Position numbers and translations under genes: made by a program. A DNA stretch of 64,000 nt from positions 1-64,000 of IMG/VR virus record IMGVR_UViG_3300010413_000022, one strand, 5' to 3'. This stretch comes from a virus. The notes below the pieces were generated by a model that saw only the letters and a list, made by a program, of their open reading frames with translations, did no database searches and was not told the DNA's origin. Positions within the stretch are counted from its first letter, which is position 1. Each line of letters begins with the position of its first letter. Positions 35,466 to 41,336 of this stretch are shown piece after piece.

Positions 35466-35961
35466 TTAAAAGGTAACCGTAAATATTTTCAGTATCAGTT
35501 GTAAAATCAAAGCTAAACAGCTCATCAAATACATACATAAAGCTCCCGGACACAGTGTTTCCATCGCTCCAAATAGTACCTTTTATAAGGCCTTGGTTTT
35601 CATTGTACAGTGTAATGTTAACATTATAGAAATGCACTGTTTCATTGATTGTAAGCTCAATATAATCCTTGGTTATCTCAACAGTATACATACCTGCAAC
35701 CATAGTGTCATTAATATAGTCAAACATTGTTGAGGTTGCAAAGAACTGTTCAAAGTCAGGTAGTGTTTCGTATTCTACCGGGGTAGTGTCATTCTCATTG
35801 ACTGGAACAATAATGGTTACCGTATCGGTATTTGTAACAATCAAAGTGTCGTGTACATATTGAACCTGTGTCTCAGGTTCAATAATCTCATCTTTTTCAC
35901 ATGCTACTGTTATAAATAGCACGGTTAGAATCATAGCAAAATAAATCGATTTTTTCATCAT
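35458..35961 (-). CDS. Surface lipoprotein with Bacteroidota export signal
   Basis: About 167 residues from ATG 35961 (or 35958). It has MKKS, a hydrophobic helix (IYFAMILTVLFITVA) and the lipobox cysteine, followed directly by E-K-D-E. That C-x-K-(D/E)-(D/E) pattern is the lipoprotein export signal described for Flavobacteriia, which sends lipoproteins to the outer face of the outer membrane. Mature part is Thr/Asp/Val-rich and beta-like. A phage-encoded surface lipoprotein suggests superinfection exclusion or receptor masking; that function is inferred. Confidence 0.75.
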   Translation of the reverse strand: MMKKSIYFAMILTVLFITVACEKDEIIEPETQVQYVHDTLIVTNTDTVTIIVPVNENDTTPVEYETLPDFEQFFATSTMFDYINDTMVAGMYTVEITKDYIELTINETVHFYNVNITLYNENQGLIKGTIWSDGNTVSGSFMYVFDELFSFDFTTDTENIYGYLLND

Positions 35962-35975
35962 TATTAATTTTTGGT

Positions 35976-36419
35976 TTAACAAACTATTATCTTATTGTCC
36001 TTGGCGTATTTCCTGCCTTGTGGAGTTTTCTTTATATACTTATCAGTAAACAGTACGCTATCATCGAAAATCTCAACTACTCTCATAGGGCAACTGGTCA
36101 ATGAGCTATGTATTTCAAGCTTCTGTATACAAAACATGCCATCAGCTATGTAATGCACCCAAATGTCATAGGGTCTACCATAGTTTTCACTTGGGTTTCT
36201 ATCAACGGTAAAAGCTCCTAAGAACTCATTACGTCTCCAAATAGCTGCACGTTGTTCCTTGCCTTGAAAGCCTTCCCAAAGGTCAGCATATTCATCAGAT
36301 GTAAATACTTCATCCCAGCTATTAAACGTTTTTGATTTCTCAATGGTTTCAAACTGTTTTGCATCAAGGTGCAGGTGCTTTTCAAGCCTGTCTTTAAGTG
36401 TTTTTTCAGCGGTGTTCAT
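35976..36419 (-). CDS. Hypothetical island protein
   Basis: 147 residues, alpha/beta with WRRNEFLGAFTVDRN and YDIWVHYIADGMFC strands. No motif. Follows 10 nt after the first gene of the operator-controlled transcript (36696-36430). Confidence 0.5.
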   Translation of the reverse strand: MNTAEKTLKDRLEKHLHLDAKQFETIEKSKTFNSWDEVFTSDEYADLWEGFQGKEQRAAIWRRNEFLGAFTVDRNPSENYGRPYDIWVHYIADGMFCIQKLEIHSSLTSCPMRVVEIFDDSVLFTDKYIKKTPQGRKYAKDNKIIVC

Positions 36420-36429
36420 ATTGGTTATT

Positions 36430-36696
36430 TTAAATGTGTACTATGTGTCTTATCTCTGGGTAACGGTCTATTGGAGTTTTCCTTTTGTAATTCTCAACAA
36501 CAACTACCATATTCATAGAGTTATCTCTAACATCGTAGAACCCGGTAATTACTTCCTCAATTTCAAGCTCTAAATCTTCCGGCTTAATTTCTTCGTAAAA
36601 AACCTCTTTGTACATTTCAAGTAACCCGTCATTGTAAAGGGTCTCTAGTACATCGTAGTAGTACCAATCTTTTAACTCTTGTGTTATCTGTATCAT
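36430..36696 (-). CDS. Hypothetical acidic protein, first gene after the family B promoter
   Basis: 88 residues, acidic (EEIKPEDLELEIEEVI) with a C-terminal RYPEIRHIVHI. Its leader carries GCAGCAACA and the promoter/operator at 36726-36768. Function unknown; position suggests early, regulated expression. Confidence 0.55.
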   Translation of the reverse strand: MIQITQELKDWYYYDVLETLYNDGLLEMYKEVFYEEIKPEDLELEIEEVITGFYDVRDNSMNMVVVVENYKRKTPIDRYPEIRHIVHI

Positions 36697-36725
36697 AGCG
36701 GTGTTTTTTTGTTGCTGCTTTAATA

Positions 36726-36768
36726 TATTCTACGTTAAAGATATAAAAAAGTTTTGACTTCAGTCAAC
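36726..36768 (-). promoter_or_regulatory. Promoter with palindromic operator (family B)
   Basis: Minus strand TTGACTGAAGTCAAAAC, seven Ts with A, TATCTTTAACGTAGAATA. The inverted repeat TTGACT-GA-AGTCAA covers the -33 region, and TATCTTTA is a -7 candidate. The 45-bp layout, including the 14-nt string TTTAACGTAGAATA, recurs at 40400. Confidence 0.6.
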
Positions 36769-36797
36769 ATTTTTCACCTCAGTCAACATTTTTCACT
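36760..36797. repeat. 19-bp tandem repeat upstream of the family B promoter
   Basis: 36760-36778 and 36779-36797 differ at one base (unit TCAGTCAACATTTTTCAC-C/T on the plus strand). Each copy repeats half of the operator palindrome, as in an operator array. Confidence 0.75.
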
Positions 36798-36814
36798 TTT
36801 TTTTATCTACAAAG

Positions 36815-36845
36815 CAAAAAAAAGGGCTGTCAGATTTGACAACCC
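36815..36845 (-). terminator. Intrinsic terminator upstream of the family B promoter
   Basis: Minus strand GGGTTGTCA / TGACAGCCC stem (one G-T pair), 4-nt loop and eight T. Ends the transcript of the 37141-36872 gene. Confidence 0.8.
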
Positions 36846-36871
36846 CGGCGGTCTTTGGTTATGCGAGACAC

Positions 36872-37141
36872 TCACTCAAATGTTATTTCCCATTCGTAAA
36901 AATCACAAGTTTTCCAAGTACCGTTATCTATCTTGTACCTTATGCAGTACTTGTCTTTTACCCGGTACAGAACATATCCAGTTGTCGAATAATCTGTGTC
37001 CGGAAGTATGGTTACTACCATGCCTTTATCAGTAAAGTCTTTTTTAGGTTTCAGATCGTAGTATTCACATTTAATAAATACTATTGCAGCAATGGCAAAA
37101 ACAGCCAGAGCAATGTAGAAGTCTAGTTTAGTGATGTTCAT
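36872..37141 (-). CDS. Membrane-anchored small protein
   Basis: 89 residues with one N-terminal membrane helix (FYIALAVFAIAAIVFI) followed by a soluble beta-rich domain (YVLYRVKDKYCIRYKID). TAATG overlap with the upstream gene. Function unknown. Confidence 0.55.
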   Translation of the reverse strand: MNITKLDFYIALAVFAIAAIVFIKCEYYDLKPKKDFTDKGMVVTILPDTDYSTTGYVLYRVKDKYCIRYKIDNGTWKTCDFYEWEITFE

Positions 37142-37386
37142 TATTGAAAATGGTTTTTAATAGTTTGTATTTCTTTTTTGTCAACATATACACATTCTGT
37201 AGGCTGGTAAGGTTGTCCGTAGAGGTCTGTTCTACCTCTCATCCTTCTACTCAATACCTGCACTTGGCGATATTTGATTTTTTTCTTCTTGCAGAATTTA
37301 ATCAACTGCTTATTGTCCACTCCAAAAACACATCGGTATTCAGTGGCTCTTATCCGTAAACTGTCTGGTAAACTACTTAGTAACAT
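37141..37386 (-). CDS. Hypothetical basic protein
   Basis: 81 residues, Lys/Arg-rich with FCKKKKIKYRQVQVLSRRM, possibly nucleic-acid binding by charge. One-base overlaps on both sides. Not recognised. Confidence 0.5.
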   Translation of the reverse strand: MLLSSLPDSLRIRATEYRCVFGVDNKQLIKFCKKKKIKYRQVQVLSRRMRGRTDLYGQPYQPTECVYVDKKEIQTIKNHFQ

Positions 37387-37625
37387 TATTTTGATAATTC
37401 AGTTAGTTTTTGCTCATCAGTTAAGTGACCAAGCTTAGTCACATATTTGGCTTTTGTTCTCCAAAAATAACCACATTTTTTACAATAGATACAACTGTAG
37501 TCACTTCTTTGATACCAACCACCATTGAACAGGCTATAGTTACATTTATAATCCCATACAAACCATTCACGTTCATTGATTGGCTTTTGGTTCTCTGGGC
37601 ATTTACATACAGGCCCACCGCTCAT
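37386..37625 (-). CDS. Zinc-binding hypothetical protein
   Basis: 79 residues with C-K-C near the N-terminus and SCIYCKKCGYFWR, that is, C-x-x-C-x-x-C, in the middle. Likely one or two zinc sites. ATGA overlap with a previously uncalled 46-residue zinc protein upstream. Confidence 0.55.
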   Translation of the reverse strand: MSGGPVCKCPENQKPINEREWFVWDYKCNYSLFNGGWYQRSDYSCIYCKKCGYFWRTKAKYVTKLGHLTDEQKLTELSK

Positions 37626-37762
37626 AGTTTAAACATGTTTTTAAGGTTATAATTCTCTTTAGGCTCATGCTCATTGCATGTTTTTAAGGTGGTGGCATAT
37701 CCTTTGTGATATACAATAAACTCATGCTTTGCAGGTTTTCCACAATGGCATTTCACTCTCAT
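37622..37762 (-). CDS. 46-residue zinc-knuckle mini-protein
   Basis: ATG 37762 overlaps the upstream stop (ATGA) and its own TGA overlaps the downstream start (ATGA), so it is a coupled gene. The sequence MRVKCHCGKPAKHEF ... TLKTCNEHEP has C5, C7, C29 and H32, a plausible zinc site. Too short for ordinary gene callers. Confidence 0.7.
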   Translation of the reverse strand: MRVKCHCGKPAKHEFIVYHKGYATTLKTCNEHEPKENYNLKNMFKL

Positions 37763-37995
37763 ACTACTAAGGTTATTTTATCAGGGTTTATGGGTGTACC
37801 CATAGGCTCACAACCAAAGTGGTCACCAAAGTACTGTATCATGGTTTCGTCAATCTTTTCAAGTACCTTTTCGCCGGGTGTACCCCAATCAAAAAGTATA
37901 TCAACGTTCCCAAACCTGTTATTGTTTTCGTCCTTAAAAACTGGTCTATTCCAATCATCAATTCCCTCAAATTTTAGTACTCTTTTTTCGCTCAT
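37759..37995 (-). CDS. Hypothetical island protein
   Basis: 78 residues, no Cys cluster, with DWNRPVFKDENNNRFGNVD and a C-terminal PINPDKITLVV. Head gene of a chain of ATGA-coupled genes. Function unknown. Confidence 0.5.
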   Translation of the reverse strand: MSEKRVLKFEGIDDWNRPVFKDENNNRFGNVDILFDWGTPGEKVLEKIDETMIQYFGDHFGCEPMGTPINPDKITLVV

Positions 37996-38030
37996 AACTT
38001 TGTAATTCAGGTAAATTATTAAACAGCATT

Positions 38031-38216
38031 TTAATTCAATAAATTATTAATATATTCGCATAAAACCCGATCGTCTATATGTATTAATTCTATAGGCAAC
38101 CATCGTGTAAACCCGTCCCTTATTTCTTTTAATAGAAATGTATTTCCAGATCTAAACAATTCATCTATCATCATAATCCTTTCATCTATGTCTACATTTT
38201 GAAATTTTTTGTCCAT
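38031..38216 (-). CDS. Hypothetical small protein
   Basis: 61 residues, starting MDKKFQNVDIDERI, helical with aromatic residues in the second half (DGFTRWLPIELIHI). Function unknown. Confidence 0.45.
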   Translation of the reverse strand: MDKKFQNVDIDERIMMIDELFRSGNTFLLKEIRDGFTRWLPIELIHIDDRVLCEYINNLLN

Positions 38217-38322
38217 ATGTGAGATTTTTAAAAAAAATTGTTAATCATTAATTTCCTCAGAACCTATTATAAGCAATGAGAAAATTATAAAACAACCTGT
38301 ACATAATATAAGATATATAGCA

Positions 38323-38481
38323 CTATCCAATTTTCAATATTTTACTGAATCCTTTGCAGCTAAAGAAATTATTATTTCCTTTGAATATATGCGTATTTTT
38401 ATACTTACAATACCTAATGAGTAATTTTTTTCGTTCATGGATAAGATGGTTGTATTCTTTACAATTATCATTTATGCTCAT
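38323..38481 (-). CDS. 52-residue mini-protein coupled to the gene above
   Basis: ATG 38481 is coupled to the preceding stop through TAATG. Basic sequence with three Cys (MSINDNCKEYNH ... LIRYCKYKN ... FFSCKGF). After its TAG, a 29-codon frame starting at a TTG reads a single hydrophobic helix (YLILCTGCFIIFSLLIIG) and may be a further tiny membrane peptide. Low certainty for both. Confidence 0.45.
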   Translation of the reverse strand: MSINDNCKEYNHLIHERKKLLIRYCKYKNTHIFKGNNNFFSCKGFSKILKIG

Positions 38482-38747
38482 TATACCATATACTTAGTGA
38501 GTTCTTCAAAATCCTTTATCGCCTCATATTTCATGTAATATCCATCGTGTTTATAATTTGGCGAATCAAAAGAAGCAGTGCCATTATCTTTTATGGAAGA
38601 TAGTACAATGTTCACATTTTCATGTAACATTGTCGCTGACCCTGCATTCAATATTACTTCACCCCTATCTTCATTGCCTGGCACAATAGAGAACCTGTTT
38701 TCTGTTTTGTCCCTGCTCTGTTCTAAAACAATTTTTACAGTTTTCAT
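38481..38747 (-). CDS. Hypothetical island protein
   Basis: 88 residues, beta-rich start (MKTVKIVLEQSRD) and acidic end. ATGA overlap with a 26-codon gene upstream. Function unknown. Confidence 0.5.
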   Translation of the reverse strand: MKTVKIVLEQSRDKTENRFSIVPGNEDRGEVILNAGSATMLHENVNIVLSSIKDNGTASFDSPNYKHDGYYMKYEAIKDFEELTKYMV

Positions 38748-38824
38748 GATTTTTTTTTATTGGTTAATATGCCTATTTGATCAATAGGCATTTCGGGTAA
38801 TAAACCTTCATCAGTTAACCTCAT
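38744..38824 (-). CDS. 26-residue mini-ORF
   Basis: ATG 38824 lies just after the lipoprotein stop and the TGA overlaps the next ATG. The frame contains the inverted repeat ATGCCTATT-GATCA-AATAGGCAT, so this stretch may instead be a regulatory hairpin. Weak call. Confidence 0.3.
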   Translation of the reverse strand: MRLTDEGLLPEMPIDQIGILTNKKKS

Positions 38825-38828
38825 TTTA

Positions 38829-39224
38829 TTAGTAAGGTGTGCATAAATTAAATTCATCTTTAAGCATTAATTTTGTGCCAATTGGCAATAATAAACTGTC
38901 AGTTTTTATGCGTATAGTATCAAAACCACATGTGTTTGTTGTGATGTAATGAATATTCTTCCTCGAAGAATCAATATTTACTACAACACGATCGGACCTG
39001 TTCTCACAAAAATTTATAACTGGTATTTGTTCAAATGAATATAAAGTATCACCTACTTGTAAATCAAAATTCCGGATCCTGATAGTTTTGTATTTGCCCG
39101 ATGCAACACAAAAAAACTTATGGGTTTCAATTACTGTATATATCTCCCGTTTATATAAATAGGGTGTATATACCGAACATGAGCATAATATAAAAAATAC
39201 TATTAATAATTTAATTTTTAGCAT
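38829..39224 (-). CDS. Second phage lipoprotein
   Basis: 131 residues: MLKIK, hydrophobic LLIVFFIL and lipobox L-C-S-C, then SVYTPYLYKRE. Unlike the 35458 lipoprotein it has no acidic export signal after the cysteine, so it may stay on the periplasmic face. Mature domain is beta-rich with several Cys. Function unknown. Confidence 0.65.
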   Translation of the reverse strand: MLKIKLLIVFFILCSCSVYTPYLYKREIYTVIETHKFFCVASGKYKTIRIRNFDLQVGDTLYSFEQIPVINFCENRSDRVVVNIDSSRKNIHYITTNTCGFDTIRIKTDSLLLPIGTKLMLKDEFNLCTPY

Positions 39225-39225
39225 T

Positions 39226-39342
39226 TCAATTTAGCTTTGTTGGTACACTGATTTCAACTTCAATTCCAGCTTCCTTTGCTTTCCTTATTAATTTTTTAAG
39301 GTGCCTGATTTTTTCCTCATCTGATTTTTTTGTTGCTTTCAT
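39226..39342 (-). CDS. 38-residue charged mini-protein
   Basis: ATG 39342 to TGA 39226, product MKATKKSDEEKIRHLKK ... EVEISVPTKLN, one helix plus one strand. It ends 1 nt before the lipoprotein start. It is preceded by a promoter-like element and starts ATGAAAGCAACA like the 40372 gene. Confidence 0.55.
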   Translation of the reverse strand: MKATKKSDEEKIRHLKKLIRKAKEAGIEVEISVPTKLN

Positions 39343-39348
39343 AATGTT

Positions 39349-39377
39349 CAATATTTATTTTTTTTCTACTGCCAAAA
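39349..39377 (-). promoter_or_regulatory. Weak family A promoter
   Basis: Minus strand TTTTGGCAGTAGAAAAAAAA then TAAATATTG. Same -33 core as the 34401 and 62595 promoters with G for A; -7 box less good and spacing shorter. Confidence 0.45.
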
Positions 39378-39424
39378 CCCCGGCTCGTTTCCAAGTCCGA
39401 GGCGGTTCCGCTAAGAATTAGCGT
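39366..39424 (-). other. GC-rich structured intergenic element
   Basis: Minus strand CGCTAA-TTC-TTAGCG hairpin followed by CCTCGG ... CCGGGG and CTCG ... CGAG pairings, in otherwise AT-rich DNA. No T-run, no tRNA signature (no GGTTC-x-A). Could be a small RNA, leader structure or protein-binding site. Confidence 0.45.
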
Positions 39425-39428
39425 AAAC

Positions 39429-39848
39429 TTAGCTGATTTTGGTTAAATATTTTTTCGATAAGACATGCAAAATGTTTAAATCTTCCATGTACCAATTGTT
39501 CACTGGTTCGTCCGGGGCAATCAATACCCATCCTTTACCGTTTAAAGTGGGCCGGTGAAATTGTCTCCAATCAATTCCTGTACAGTTAAACCGTGAAGAT
39601 ATAATAGACATATCAAATTGAGCCCTTTTCACTTCTGCTAAAAACCGTTTTTTATCTTCAAAAGTTATTACTTGTGCAGAAAAATTTTTCACACGTTGCC
39701 TATTAATGCGTGTTATACGTGCATTAAGTATCTTATATTCCCCGAACCCTATTTTTTTGGCTTCTTTAAAAGCTCTCTTACGTTTGTCTACCTTCATGGG
39801 GGAAAAGTAAGGGTAATCATTAATTGCTTGTTCAATTATTTCTTTCAT
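39429..39848 (-). CDS. Hypothetical basic protein
   Basis: 139 residues, Lys/Arg-rich with RITRINRQRVKNF; possibly nucleic-acid binding. Contains W-R-Q-F-H-R-P and a C-terminal NNWYMEDLNILHVLSKKY. ATGA overlap with the 42-residue gene upstream. Not recognised. Confidence 0.5.
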   Translation of the reverse strand: MKEIIEQAINDYPYFSPMKVDKRKRAFKEAKKIGFGEYKILNARITRINRQRVKNFSAQVITFEDKKRFLAEVKRAQFDMSIISSRFNCTGIDWRQFHRPTLNGKGWVLIAPDEPVNNWYMEDLNILHVLSKKYLTKIS

Positions 39849-39973
39849 GATCTTTTGTTTAAAAAACTATTTGCTTTAGCTAATAACATTTCAGTTTTTG
39901 CTATTTCATAATTTATAGAAATTATGCATTTAATCATCATAATACCTTTATCTAAATCTACCGATGTAAACAT
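39845..39973 (-). CDS. 42-residue mini-protein
   Basis: ATG 39973 overlaps the end of the 59-residue gene, and its TGA overlaps the next ATG (ATGA). Helical sequence MFTSVDLDKGIMMIKCI ... AKTEMLLAKANSFL. Fits the gene-dense chain. Confidence 0.5.
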   Translation of the reverse strand: MFTSVDLDKGIMMIKCIISINYEIAKTEMLLAKANSFLNKRS

Positions 39974-40137
39974 TTTTCATAAATATAATTGTTAATAATC
40001 TCCAATATTTTTGAGTTTGTGCTATTTTCAAATCCAGGTAGTCCTTTGTCTTGTTCAAATGATTCCTTCTGCCTATAAAGCTCATCAATGCTCATATTAG
40101 GTATCATTTCTTTATAAAGTTCAATATAGTGTTGCAT
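39958..40137 (-). CDS. 59-residue hypothetical protein
   Basis: ATG 40137, product MQHYIELYKEMIPNMSIDEL ... GLPGFENSTN ... NNYIYEKCLHR. Helical and acidic. Follows the 40154-40372 gene by 16 nt. Confidence 0.5.
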   Translation of the reverse strand: MQHYIELYKEMIPNMSIDELYRQKESFEQDKGLPGFENSTNSKILEIINNYIYEKCLHR

Positions 40138-40153
40138 AGTTTAATTGTTTAAA

Positions 40154-40372
40154 TTAAAATAACTCAAGATTTCCAGTTCCCTGCATTATAGCACGGCCAG
40201 TTTGATTATATAATTTTTCTAATAAATCAAATTTTTTACATTCAGCTTTTACTTTTATCCTTTCAGTTTTAATCTGTTTAATAATGGAATTAGCTTCACT
40301 AAATATAGCCATAGAGCGTTCATAGCTTTCTTTCAATAATTCTTCGGATCTCTTTATTGTTGTTGCTTTCAT
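40154..40372 (-). CDS. Small coiled-coil protein, first gene of an operator-controlled unit
   Basis: 72 residues, Lys/Glu heptads throughout, ending NLELF, a possible weak clamp-binding tail. Its upstream region carries the second copy of the family B promoter/operator (40400-40450). Function unknown. Confidence 0.55.
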   Translation of the reverse strand: MKATTIKRSEELLKESYERSMAIFSEANSIIKQIKTERIKVKAECKKFDLLEKLYNQTGRAIMQGTGNLELF

Positions 40373-40399
40373 AATATGGTGTTTTTATTATTAATATTT

Positions 40400-40450
40400 T
40401 ATTCTACGTTAAAAATACAAAAAATGTTTGACAATTGTCAAAAAAAACAT
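40400..40450 (-). promoter_or_regulatory. Promoter with perfect palindromic operator (family B)
   Basis: Minus strand TTTGACAATTGTCAAACA, T-run, TATTTTTAACGTAGAATA. TTGACAATTGTCAA is a perfect 14-bp palindrome over the -33 region. TATTTTTA is the -7 candidate, and the downstream TTTAACGTAGAATA is shared with 36726. A further TTTTGACCATT lies just upstream near 40464-40474. Confidence 0.65.
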
Positions 40451-40479
40451 TTTTTTTTATAATGGTCAAAACATTTGAT

Positions 40480-40507
40480 AAAAAAATACCCGGCTATTAA
40501 CCGGGTA
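40480..40507 (-). terminator. Intrinsic terminator after the secreted-protein gene
   Basis: Minus strand TACCCGG / CCGGGTA stem, 7-nt loop, seven T. Confidence 0.85.
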
Positions 40508-40550
40508 CACCTAAAATCTAACAACCTAACCTAATTCAACATCCTATCGC

Positions 40551-40934
40551 TTAAAAATATTTGAATATTACTATAACCTTTGTTGATAGTAGCATTATAT
40601 TAGTGAATAATATGTGTCTACCTTTATCGTATAAGGCATCGAACGTATTAGTGTGGTTCATATAATTAACGGCTTCAACACTCATAGAGGCACTTAATTC
40701 ATTACTTCCTTCTTGAATAAAGTTAGCCGTACTATAATCACCGGGGGATATTTCAACCTCCACGTTGGTTAATACGTTTATATTATCCTGAGCTGTAAAT
40801 TCAAAATCGTGCTGAATGTCCTGAGACAACTCAACATCAACAGAATTTTTTACTTTGGTAACCTCTCCGGGAGGTCTCGCTGCCAGTATTACCGTGAACA
40901 TGGCAGCCATAATAAACACTAGAAATTTTTTCAT
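40551..40934 (-). CDS. Secreted protein with signal peptide
   Basis: 127 residues. MKKF + FIMAAMFTVILAA + R-P-P-G: a Sec signal peptide with A-x-A-like cleavage near residue 18-19, no lipobox cysteine. Mature part is beta-like (VDVELSQDIQHDFEF) with a hydrophobic C-terminal stretch. It has a real Shine-Dalgarno-like AAAGGA before the start and terminators on both sides, so it is monocistronic. A periplasmic or outer-membrane role during infection is inferred. Confidence 0.6.
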   Translation of the reverse strand: MKKFLVFIMAAMFTVILAARPPGEVTKVKNSVDVELSQDIQHDFEFTAQDNINVLTNVEVEISPGDYSTANFIQEGSNELSASMSVEAVNYMNHTNTFDALYDKGRHILFTNIMLLSTKVIVIFKYF

Positions 40935-40987
40935 TTTTTTTCCTTTCTTTTTGTGTTATTTAAAATTATAACTGTACTGCAATATAA

Positions 40988-41016
40988 ATAAAAAACCCGG
41001 TCAAGTCAACCGGGTT
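40988..41016 (-). terminator. Intrinsic terminator at the end of the terminase unit
   Basis: Minus strand AACCCGGT / ACCGGGTT stem, 7-nt loop, six T. Confidence 0.85.
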
Positions 41017-41066
41017 AAACAAATCAATAGTATTAGTTAGTAGTTTTGTGGAACGCTAATATACAA

Positions 41067-41309
41067 TTATTCTTTGACAGGAAAATGCCATTCTCCTTTA
41101 TTTTCTCCCTTCATAGCAGATGTTTTCCACAATGTACCTTCACCGTCAAGTAACACTTTTAGGTTTACACATTCATCTCCCCAGACAGCGACAATAACTG
41201 CTGGTAATTCTTCTTGTTTGTTAGCGATGTTGTTAGGGTTCTCCATGTAAGCCAAATCCTCATCATTAGCTTTGTAAATTACGGTTCTACCGATTGCAAC
41301 TTTTTCCAT
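41067..41309 (-). CDS. Hypothetical protein conserved next to terminase
   Basis: 80 residues from ATG 41309 (an in-frame GTG at 41318 adds three). Contains AVIVAVWGDECVNLKVLLDGEG and LWKTSAMKGENKGEWHFP. I recognise this pattern (CVNLKV, then Trp, then a final W-H-x-P) as common in Bacteroidota phages, but its role is not known to me. Confidence 0.6.
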   Translation of the reverse strand: MEKVAIGRTVIYKANDEDLAYMENPNNIANKQEELPAVIVAVWGDECVNLKVLLDGEGTLWKTSAMKGENKGEWHFPVKE

Positions 41310-41336
41310 AAGATTCACTTTTAAGTTAATTATTAT

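Noticed and set aside
38777-38799. Inverted repeat ATGCCTATT-GATCA-AATAGGCAT as a terminator
   Set aside because: There is no T-run after it on the minus strand and it is inside a mini-ORF; a regulatory hairpin is possible, but a terminator is not supported.
39366-39424. Possible tRNA in the GC-rich intergenic element
   Set aside because: No T-loop GGTTC-x-A, no 7-bp acceptor stem and no CCA end could be found on either strand.
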